Positions 43,485 to 50,204 of a stretch of 64,000 nucleotides of DNA are shown piece after piece. The stretch is from assembly GCF_900176275.1 (NCBI RefSeq), contig NZ_FWXD01000007.1, positions 62,001 through 126,000 of the forward strand, given 5' to 3'. The first letter of the stretch is position 1. Every line of letters starts with the position of its first letter. The notes beneath the pieces are model-generated. The model saw only the letters and a list, made by a program, of their open reading frames with translations, did no database searches and was not told where the DNA came from. The position numbers and the translations under genes were made by a program. The DNA comes from Andreprevotia lacus DSM 23236. Its GTDB lineage: Bacteria > Pseudomonadota > Gammaproteobacteria > Burkholderiales > Chitinibacteraceae.

Positions 43485-43835
43485 CTAGTTGCGATGCAGT
43501 CCGTCGTACTGCATGACTTCCAGCGCGGCAAAGTCAATGTCATCCAGGCAACGCACATTGACAGCCACCATGGCATTGCCGGAAGGATCGGTGCCCATGC
43601 CGAACGGCGCACAGCCACAGTTCGGACAGAAGTGATGTGCGATCACGTGGCGGTTGAAGCGGTAGGTGGCCAGCGCATCTTCGGGCGTATGCAGTTTCAG
43701 CGCGTCGCGCGGCACGAACCACATCAGCGGCCCCTTGCGGCGGCAGTAGCTGCAGTTGCACTCGATGACATGGCCCAGCTCGCCCTCGATCTCATAGCGG
43801 GTTTGCCCACAGTGACAGCTTCCGGTGTACAGCAT
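43485..43835 (-). CDS. GFA-family (CENP-V/Gfa-like) zinc protein
   Basis: A 116-residue protein of the GFA family. The zinc ligands are clear: SCHCGQTRYEIEGE, then ECNCSYCRRKGPL, and HHFCPNCGCAPFG. The founding member is linked to glutathione-formaldehyde adducts, but most relatives have unknown roles. The start at 43835 is preceded by CAGGAG 6 nt upstream; an upstream frame to 43922 has no such site. It stands alone between ggt and nasT. Confidence 0.85.
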   Translation of the reverse strand: MLYTGSCHCGQTRYEIEGELGHVIECNCSYCRRKGPLMWFVPRDALKLHTPEDALATYRFNRHVIAHHFCPNCGCAPFGMGTDPSGNAMVAVNVRCLDDIDFAALEVMQYDGLHRN

Positions 43836-44065
43836 GGTGAACTCCTGAGTGATGACGACGGCCAGCGTACCGACGTGGCAGGCGCATGGCTGGCCGATCA
43901 TGCCCCAAAAAAGGGCGCACATTCAATGCAGCCCCCGCATGAGGTGGATGCCCTACATACAAACATGCTTTGTTTTCAGTAGTTTGCGGCACCCCCATGC
44001 CACTGGTGATACCGGGCATGCGTTTTGCTCATACCACTGTCGATTCGATTGTTTCCTGCTTCATC

Positions 44066-44641
44066 ATGCTGCGCATCCTGCTTGTTACCGATACCGAAAA
44101 GCCGATAGGCGAGTTGCGCGATGCGCTCTCGCAGCACGGCTACGAGGTGCTCGGCGATGTCGCCAGCCCGGTAGCACTGCTGGCCAGCGTGGAGCGCCAG
44201 CGGCCCGATGTGGTGATCATCGATACCGAATCGCCATCGCGCGATACGCTGGAACAACTGGCCGTGATGAACGGCGCCGCGCCGCGCCCGGTGGTGATGT
44301 TCAGCCACGATGCCGATCAACAGCTGATCCGCGCCGCCGTCGGCGCCGGTGTCACCACCTATATGGTCGATGGCCTCGCGCCGGACAAGCTCTCCCCCAT
44401 CATAGACGTGGCACTGGCACGCTTTGCCGAGGAAACACGGCTGCGCCAGCGACTGGCCGACGTCGAACAACAACTGGCCGACCGCAAGCTGATCGACCGT
44501 GCCAAGGGCATCCTGATGGACAAGCGCGGCATGAGCGAGGCCGAAGCCTTTGAAACCCTGCGCAGTCTGGCCATGAAACAAGGCCAGAAGCTGGCCGATG
44601 TGGCCCGCCAGCTGATCGCAATGGCCGATCTGCTCGGCTGA
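44066..44641 (+). CDS. nasT: NasT-like ANTAR response regulator (transcription antiterminator)
   Basis: A 191-residue protein. A receiver-like domain (MLRILLVTDTEKPIGELRDA; VVIIDTESPSRDTLEQL) leads into a C-terminal ANTAR RNA-binding domain (QQLADRKLIDRAKGILMDKR, SEAEAFETLRSLAM). In the NasS-NasT system NasT binds a two-hairpin RNA target in the leader of nitrate-assimilation mRNA and prevents termination; nitrate releases it from NasS. Exactly such a leader lies just downstream of nasS. The start at 44066 is the first Met of the receiver. Its stop overlaps the nasS start by one base (TGATG). Confidence 0.92.
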   Translation: MLRILLVTDTEKPIGELRDALSQHGYEVLGDVASPVALLASVERQRPDVVIIDTESPSRDTLEQLAVMNGAAPRPVVMFSHDADQQLIRAAVGAGVTTYMVDGLAPDKLSPIIDVALARFAEETRLRQRLADVEQQLADRKLIDRAKGILMDKRGMSEAEAFETLRSLAMKQGQKLADVARQLIAMADLLG

Positions 44642-45837
44642 TGGAGACCACACGCATGTCGCCCCCCTACCCGCACGCCAACATCAACGGCAGCGACGCG
44701 CCGGAAAAACCCAATGTCCGGCTGGGCTTCGTACCGCTCACCGACTGCGCGCCGCTGGTGGCGGCCAAAATCCTCGGGCTGGGCCGGCGTCATGGCCTGA
44801 ATATCGAGCTGGTGCGCCAGCCCTCGTGGGCTGCCGTGCGCGACAAGCTGCTGTCTGGCGAACTGGATGCCGCGCAGGCGCTGTACGGTCTGGTCTACGG
44901 TGTGCAGCTCGGCATCGGCGGCCCGCAGGCCGACATGGCGGTGTTGATGACTTTGAACCGCAACGGCCAGGCCATCACGCTCTCCAACCGCTTGAGCGAA
45001 GGCTTGCGGCAAGGCCGCTCGTTGCGCACGCAACTGGCGGCGCAAACCCACCAGCCGGTATTCGCGCAAACCTTCCCCACCGGCACGCATGCGATGTGGC
45101 TGTATTACTGGCTGGCCGCCGAAGGGCTGGACCCGCTGCGCGACGTGCGCAGCGTGGTGATTCCACCACCGCAGATGAGCGATGCCATGGCGCTGGAGCA
45201 GCTCGACGGCTTTTGCGCCGGCGAGCCCTGGCATGCGGTGGCTGAAGCCGAAAACATCGGCCGTACCGCCGTTACCAGCGGTGAAATCTGGCCGGATCAC
45301 CCGGAAAAAGTACTGGCCTGCCGGCGCGATCTGGTGGCGCTCTACCCGAATACCGCCCGCGCATTGACCATGACCATACTGGAAGCCTGCCGCTGGCTGG
45401 ATGCGCCCGAACACCGGCGCGAAATGGCCGGCTGGCTGTCCGGGCCCGGCTATATCGGCCGCGCCAGCAACCTGATCGCCCCGCGCATGCTGGGTGACTA
45501 CGGCCGCACCAGCGCCCATGCGCTGCCACTGCGCTTTTTTGCCGATGGCGAGGTCAACCACCCCTATCTATCGGACGGCAACTGGTTCCTGACCCAGTAC
45601 GTGCGCTGGGGCATGGCCGCATCCAGCGTGCTGGATGGTCACCTCGCGGCCGAAATCAACCAGACCGCGCTTTACCGGCAAGCTGCCGCAGCACTGGACA
45701 TTGCCACCGCCGACAGCGACACACGCAGCAGCGTGCTGATCGACGGCCGACGCTGGGATGGCAGCAATCTGCATGCCTATGCCCGCAGTTTTCCCATCCA
45801 GCACGATGCCCATGCTGCAGGCCACAAAGCTAAGTAG
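44641..45837 (+). CDS. nasS: NasS-like cytoplasmic nitrate sensor
   Basis: A 398-residue protein of the NrtA/CmpA nitrate-binding family. It has the family blocks VRLGFVPLTDCAPLVAAKIL, AQALYGLVYGVQLGIGG, QPVFAQTFPTGTHAMWLYYW and GFCAGEPWHAVAEAE. It has no signal peptide or lipobox, unlike the periplasmic binding protein of nitrate ABC transporters, so it is the intracellular sensor NasS that sequesters NasT until nitrate or nitrite binds. It overlaps nasT by one base. An internal Met at 44656 is an alternative start. Confidence 0.9.
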   Translation: METTRMSPPYPHANINGSDAPEKPNVRLGFVPLTDCAPLVAAKILGLGRRHGLNIELVRQPSWAAVRDKLLSGELDAAQALYGLVYGVQLGIGGPQADMAVLMTLNRNGQAITLSNRLSEGLRQGRSLRTQLAAQTHQPVFAQTFPTGTHAMWLYYWLAAEGLDPLRDVRSVVIPPPQMSDAMALEQLDGFCAGEPWHAVAEAENIGRTAVTSGEIWPDHPEKVLACRRDLVALYPNTARALTMTILEACRWLDAPEHRREMAGWLSGPGYIGRASNLIAPRMLGDYGRTSAHALPLRFFADGEVNHPYLSDGNWFLTQYVRWGMAASSVLDGHLAAEINQTALYRQAAAALDIATADSDTRSSVLIDGRRWDGSNLHAYARSFPIQHDAHAAGHKAK

Positions 45838-45850
45838 TACTACCTAGCCG

Positions 45851-45886
45851 TGCGCTGCGCTGGTGCAGCACGCACTGCTGCGGTGC
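45851..45886 (+). promoter_or_regulatory. Two NtrC-like sites upstream of the nas promoter
   Basis: Site 1 (45851-45867, TGCGCTGCGCTGGTGCA) keeps one perfect half (TGGTGCA) and differs from TGCACYA-N3-TGGTGCA at two positions. Site 2 (45872-45886, GCACTGCTGCGGTGC) is similar with two mismatches. Their centres are about 20 bp apart, two helical turns, and about 100-120 bp before the predicted start, the usual enhancer position for NtrC. Confidence 0.6.
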
Positions 45887-45952
45887 AACAACGGCGCACA
45901 CCACCAAACAAACAAATCCTTTATTTTCAATAACTTAACAAAATTTACGCGC

Positions 45953-45968
45953 TGGCACGCCACTTGCT
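45953..45968 (+). promoter_or_regulatory. Sigma-54 promoter of the nas operon
   Basis: TGGCACG-CCAC-TTGCT matches the sigma-54 consensus TGGCACG-N4-TTGCW at every position, with GG (45954) and GC (45966) exactly 12 bp apart. Transcription should start near 45979, immediately before the first ANTAR hairpin. Control by nitrogen limitation through NtrC is the expected use. Confidence 0.92.
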
Positions 45969-45981
45969 CTAGTTAGAGCAT

Positions 45982-46036
45982 CCTGCGCAACGGCGTGCAG
46001 GCGTTAAAAACCGACAGGTCAGCCAATGCAGGCTGA
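45982..46036 (+). promoter_or_regulatory. ANTAR antitermination target (two hexaloop hairpins)
   Basis: Hairpin 1: CCTGCGC / GTGCAGG around the loop AACGGC (45982-46001). Hairpin 2: TCAGCC / GGCTGA around the loop AATGCA (46019-46036). Both loops have six bases with A at position 1 and G at position 4, the known signature for ANTAR binding, with a 17-nt linker. NasT encoded just upstream is the obvious partner. Confidence 0.9.
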
Positions 46037-46107
46037 GCTGCACGGGTCATCCATACGGCAGCGCGCTCCGACTCCCGCGCCAGCCGCTTGCGACGATCCA
46101 AATGGAC

Positions 46108-46158
46108 AACGGCGTCCCCTCCAACCCCAACGGGTTGCGAGCGGACGCCGTTTTTTTT
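46108..46158 (+). terminator. Nitrate-regulated leader terminator of the nas operon
   Basis: AACGGCGTCC and GGACGCCGTT pair over 10 bp, with an inner CAACCC/GGGTTG stem, and the right arm runs into eight Ts (46151-46158). It ends transcription about 45 nt before the transporter start unless NasT bound to the two upstream hairpins allows read-through. Confidence 0.93.
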
Positions 46159-46202
46159 CGCCTGCCCGATCCGGGCCGGCTATAGGCAACTGGAGATTAC
46201 TC

Positions 46203-47405
46203 ATGGATCGCTCGTTCTGGCGTGCAGGCCATACCCCTACCCTGCTTTCCGCGTTCCTGTATTTCGATCTGAGCTTCATGGTCTGGTATCTGCTTGGCCC
46301 GCTGCAGATCCAGCTGGCGCAGGCACTCAGCCTGAACACGCAGCAACGCGGCCTGATGGTGGCCACACCCATCCTGGCCGGCGCCATACTGCGTTTGTTC
46401 ATGGGCATGCTGGCTGACCGCATCGGCGCCAAACGCGCCGGCCTGATTGGCCAGCTCATTGTCATTGCCGCACTGCTGGCCGCCTGGCAGCTGGGCATCC
46501 ACAACCTGCAGCATGCGCTGCTACTGGGCGTGTTCCTCGGCGTGGCCGGTGCGTCGTTCGCCGTGGCGCTGCCGCTGGCATCGCGCTGGTATCCGCCGCA
46601 ACACCAGGGCACGGCCATGGGCATTGCCGGTGCCGGCAACTCGGGCACGGTCCTAGCCGCGCTGTTTGCACCGGCCCTGGCGGTCGGGTTTGGCTGGCAA
46701 AACGTGTTCGGCCTGGTCTGCGTGCCGCTGGTACTGGTGCTGGCCTTTTACTGGCGCAACGCCAAGGACGCACCGGGCGAAGCCAGGCGCAAGACGCTGG
46801 CCGACTACGGCCGCATGCTCGGCAATGCCGATGCCTGGTGGTTCATGTTCTTCTATGCGCTGACCTTCGGCGGCTTCTCGGGCTTTGCCAGCGCACTGCC
46901 TGGCTACTTCCACGATCAATTCAACTTCGACCCCAAGCTGGCTGGCTGGGCCACGGCGGCCTGTGTGTTCGCCGGCTCGGTGATGCGCCCGCTGGGTGGC
47001 GTGCTGGCCGACCGCATCGGCGGCACGCGTTCGCTGCTGGGCGTTTACGCCACCGTTGCGGCACTGATCGCACTGGCCGCGCTCAACCCGGCAGGGGCCG
47101 CCGTGCAACTGGCACTGTTCATCGGCGCCATGCTTTGCCTGGGCGCCGGCAACGGCGCGGTGTTCCAGCTGGTGCCACAACGCTTTGGCAAGGAAATCGG
47201 CGTAATGACCGGCCTGATCGGCATGGCCGGCGGCATCGGCGGCTTTGCACTCGCCGCCAGCCTGGCGGCCATCAAGCAGCACAGCGGCGACTACGCCGGC
47301 GGCCTGTGGCTGTTTGCCGCGCTGGCCGTGGCCGGCTGGGCCAGCCTGGCCAACGTGAAACAGAAATGGCGCAACGGCTGGGCCGTCGCGTCGGCCCGGG
47401 TCTGA
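46203..47405 (+). CDS. narK: MFS nitrate/nitrite transporter (NarK/NNP family)
   Basis: A 400-residue MFS protein of the nitrate/nitrite porter family. It has the NNP signatures LFMGMLADRIGAKRAGLIGQ, GIAGAGNSGTVLAALFAPAL and GAGNGAVFQLVPQRFGKEIG, with twelve hydrophobic segments. It would bring nitrate into the cytoplasm for assimilation. The start MDRSFWRAG has GGAG 9 nt upstream; a longer frame to 46026 runs backward through the leader terminator and is not coding. It is the first gene after the sigma-54/ANTAR leader and precedes nirB by 14 bp. Confidence 0.92.
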   Translation: MDRSFWRAGHTPTLLSAFLYFDLSFMVWYLLGPLQIQLAQALSLNTQQRGLMVATPILAGAILRLFMGMLADRIGAKRAGLIGQLIVIAALLAAWQLGIHNLQHALLLGVFLGVAGASFAVALPLASRWYPPQHQGTAMGIAGAGNSGTVLAALFAPALAVGFGWQNVFGLVCVPLVLVLAFYWRNAKDAPGEARRKTLADYGRMLGNADAWWFMFFYALTFGGFSGFASALPGYFHDQFNFDPKLAGWATAACVFAGSVMRPLGGVLADRIGGTRSLLGVYATVAALIALAALNPAGAAVQLALFIGAMLCLGAGNGAVFQLVPQRFGKEIGVMTGLIGMAGGIGGFALAASLAAIKQHSGDYAGGLWLFAALAVAGWASLANVKQKWRNGWAVASARV

Positions 47406-47419
47406 GCAGGAGCACCACC

Positions 47420-49867
47420 ATGAAAAAACTGAAACTCGTCGTCGTCGGCAACGGCATGGCCGGCATCCGCACCGTGGAAGAGCTGCTGGCGCTGGCACCG
47501 GACATGTACGACATCACCGTGTTCGGCAGCGAGCCGCACCCCAACTACAACCGCATCCTGCTGTCGCCCGTGCTGGCCGGCGAGCAGGATTTCAAGGACA
47601 TCGTGCTCAACCCGCTGGCCTGGTATGCCGACAACGGCATCACCCTGCACACCGGCAAGACCGTCACCCGCATCGACCGCGCACGCCGTGTCGTGGTCGC
47701 CGACGATGGCAGTGAAGCCCCGTATGACCGCCTGCTGCTGGCCACCGGCTCGACGCCCTTCATCCTGCCGGTGCCGGGCAAGGACTTGCGCGGCGTGATC
47801 AGCTATCGCGACATCCACGACACCGAGGCCATGATCGCCGCCGCGCAGACCAAGCGCAGCGCGGTCGTGATCGGTGGCGGCCTGCTGGGGCTGGAGGCCG
47901 CCAATGGCCTGAAGCTGCGCGGCATGAACGTCAGCGTGGTGCATCTGGGGGACTGGCTGCTTGACCGCCAGCTGGATGACACCGCGGGCAGCCTGCTGCG
48001 CCAGTCGCTGGAAGAACGCGGGCTGGGCTTTCTGCTGGGCCGTCAGACCAGCGAAATCGTCGGCAATGCCGCTGGTGAGGTCGTTGCGGTGCGCTTCAAG
48101 GATGGTGAGGAAATCCCGGCCGATCTGGTGGTGATGGCGGTCGGCATCCGCCCCAACGCCACCTTGGCCGAGAGCGCCGGCCTGCACTGCAATCGCGGCA
48201 TCGTGGTCAGCGATGCGCTGCAGACCTTCGATCCACGCATCTACGCCGTGGGCGAGTGTGTCAGCCATCGCGGCGTGGCCTACGGGCTGGTGGCGCCGCT
48301 GTTCGAGCAGGCCAAGGTGTGCGCCAACCATCTGGCGCAGCTGGGCATCGGCCAGTACAAGGGCTCGGTGCTGTCCACCAAGCTCAAGGTCACCGGCATT
48401 GACCTGTTCAGCGCCGGCGATTTCATGGGCGGCGAAGGCACCGAGGACATCGTGCTGTCCGACCCGGCTGGCGGCGTCTACAAGAAGCTGGTGATCAAGG
48501 ACGACCAGCTGGTGGGTGCCTGCCTGTATGGCGACACCACCGACGGTGCGTGGTATTTCAAGCTGTTGCGCGAGGGCCGCAAGATCGGCGATCTGCGCGA
48601 TCACATCATGTTCGGCGAATCGGCCATCGGCGACGTCGGTGTGGCCGGCCAGAGCCGCGCCGCCGCGATGCAGGACAGCGACGAGGTGTGCGGCTGCAAT
48701 GGCGTGTGCAAGGGCAATATTGTCAAGGCCATCAAGGACAAGGGGCTGTTCACCGTCGATGACGTGAAGAAGCACACCAAGGCCGCCAGCTCGTGCGGCT
48801 CGTGCACCGGGCTGGTCGAGCAGATTTTGATGAACACGCTGGGCTCCAGCTTTCAGGAAACGCCCAAGACCAAGGCGGTGTGCGGCTGCACCGACCACAC
48901 GCACGGCGAAGTGCGCAAGGCCATCCGCGAACAGCATCTGACCACACACAAGGCGGTGTACGACTTCCTTGAATGGCGCACACCCAATGGCTGCGCTACC
49001 TGCCGCCCGGCGGTGAACTACTACCTGCTCTCGACCTGGCCCAAGGAGGCGGTGGACGATCCGCAAAGCCGCTTTGTCAACGAGCGCGTGCACGCCAACA
49101 TCCAGAAGGACGGCACCTTCTCGGTCATCCCGCAAATGAAGGGCGGCGTCACCAATGCTGCCGAGCTGCGCCGCATTGCCGACGTGGCCGACAAATACCA
49201 TGTGCCCATGGTCAAGGTGACCGGCGGCCAGCGCATCGACCTGCTGGGGGTAAAGAAGGAAGACCTGGTCAACGTGTGGAAGGACTTGGGCATGAACTCC
49301 GGCCATGCCTACGGCAAATCCATCCGCACGGTGAAAACCTGCGTGGGCAGCGAGTTCTGCCGCTTCGGCACGCAGAACAGCACGCAAATGGGCATAGACC
49401 TCGAAACCATGCTGGCCAATATGTGGTCGCCGCACAAGGTCAAGCTGGCGGTATCGGGTTGCCCGCGCAACTGCGCCGAGGCCGGCATCAAGGACGTGGG
49501 CGTGATCGCCGTCGACAGCGGCTGGGAGCTGTATGTCGGTGGCAACGGCGGCATCAAGACCGAGGTGGCGCAGTTCCTCGCCAAGGTCAAGACGGCCGAC
49601 GAAGTAAAGGAATACAGCGGCGCCTTCCTGCAACTCTACCGCGAGGAAGCCTACTACCTCGACCGCACCGTGCATTACATAGCCCGCGTCGGCCTCGACT
49701 ACATCAAGGCGCGCGTCGTCAGCGATGCTGCCAACCGCAAGGCGCTGTACGAACGGCTGCTGTATTCCCTCGAAGGGCTGCCCGACCCGTGGGCAGCACG
49801 CATTGCCGGTGCGCAGAAGCATGAATACATCCCGCTCAAGCTCATCCCCGCCGGAGAACCCGCATGA
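47420..49867 (+). CDS. nirB: Nitrite reductase [NAD(P)H] large subunit NirB
   Basis: An 815-residue siroheme enzyme. The FAD domain opens LKLVVVGNGMAGIRTVEELL and the NADH domain has AVVIGGGLLGLEAANGL. Two BFD-like [2Fe-2S] units follow (CGCNGVCKGNIVKAI with CGSCTGLVEQIL, and CGCTDHTHGEV with GCATCRPAV). The siroheme/[4Fe-4S] domain carries TCVGSEFCRFG and SGCPRNCAEAGIKDVG. It reduces nitrite to ammonium with six electrons from NAD(P)H, together with NirD. An AGGAG site lies 7 nt before the ATG at 47420. It overlaps nirD by 4 nt. Confidence 0.96.
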   Translation: MKKLKLVVVGNGMAGIRTVEELLALAPDMYDITVFGSEPHPNYNRILLSPVLAGEQDFKDIVLNPLAWYADNGITLHTGKTVTRIDRARRVVVADDGSEAPYDRLLLATGSTPFILPVPGKDLRGVISYRDIHDTEAMIAAAQTKRSAVVIGGGLLGLEAANGLKLRGMNVSVVHLGDWLLDRQLDDTAGSLLRQSLEERGLGFLLGRQTSEIVGNAAGEVVAVRFKDGEEIPADLVVMAVGIRPNATLAESAGLHCNRGIVVSDALQTFDPRIYAVGECVSHRGVAYGLVAPLFEQAKVCANHLAQLGIGQYKGSVLSTKLKVTGIDLFSAGDFMGGEGTEDIVLSDPAGGVYKKLVIKDDQLVGACLYGDTTDGAWYFKLLREGRKIGDLRDHIMFGESAIGDVGVAGQSRAAAMQDSDEVCGCNGVCKGNIVKAIKDKGLFTVDDVKKHTKAASSCGSCTGLVEQILMNTLGSSFQETPKTKAVCGCTDHTHGEVRKAIREQHLTTHKAVYDFLEWRTPNGCATCRPAVNYYLLSTWPKEAVDDPQSRFVNERVHANIQKDGTFSVIPQMKGGVTNAAELRRIADVADKYHVPMVKVTGGQRIDLLGVKKEDLVNVWKDLGMNSGHAYGKSIRTVKTCVGSEFCRFGTQNSTQMGIDLETMLANMWSPHKVKLAVSGCPRNCAEAGIKDVGVIAVDSGWELYVGGNGGIKTEVAQFLAKVKTADEVKEYSGAFLQLYREEAYYLDRTVHYIARVGLDYIKARVVSDAANRKALYERLLYSLEGLPDPWAARIAGAQKHEYIPLKLIPAGEPA

Positions 49868-50190
49868 ACGCCCCGCTGACGACCGGACACTGGCTGCGCA
49901 TCTGCACGGTGGCCGACATTCCGCCGCTGGGCAGCCGGGTAGTGGAGCGCGAGGCCGGCAACATCGCCGTATTCCGCACCGGCAACGACGAGGTGTTCGC
50001 CCTGCTCGACCGCTGCCCGCACAAGGCAGGCCCGCTCAGCCAGGGCATCGTCCATGGCCAGACGGTGACCTGCCCGCTGCACAGCTGGAACATCGACCTC
50101 ACCAGTGGCGAAGCCCGCGCGCCCGACGTGGGCTGTGCGCGCCGCTTTCCGGTGAAAGTGGAAAACGGCGAGGTTTACCTCGCACTGTGA
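49864..50190 (+). CDS. nirD: Nitrite reductase small subunit NirD (Rieske type)
   Basis: A 108-residue Rieske-like protein. It keeps both cluster motifs, RCPHKAGPLSQG and CPLHSWNIDL, so it probably binds a [2Fe-2S] cluster, unlike some NirD subunits that have lost the ligands. It partners NirB in nitrite reduction. It starts inside the nirB stop (ATGA) and is followed after 14 bp by nasA. Confidence 0.92.
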   Translation: MNAPLTTGHWLRICTVADIPPLGSRVVEREAGNIAVFRTGNDEVFALLDRCPHKAGPLSQGIVHGQTVTCPLHSWNIDLTSGEARAPDVGCARRFPVKVENGEVYLAL

Positions 50191-50204
50191 ATCAGGGGAT
50201 GACC

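Noticed and set aside
45830-45846. Near-palindrome GCTAAGTAGTACTACCTAGC over the nasS stop
   Set aside because: No loop and no T-run, so it is a poor terminator; no regulator known for it.
46026-46202. N-terminal extension of the nitrate transporter frame
   Set aside because: The extra 59 codons run through the ANTAR hairpin and the terminator; the family start and ribosome site are at 46203.
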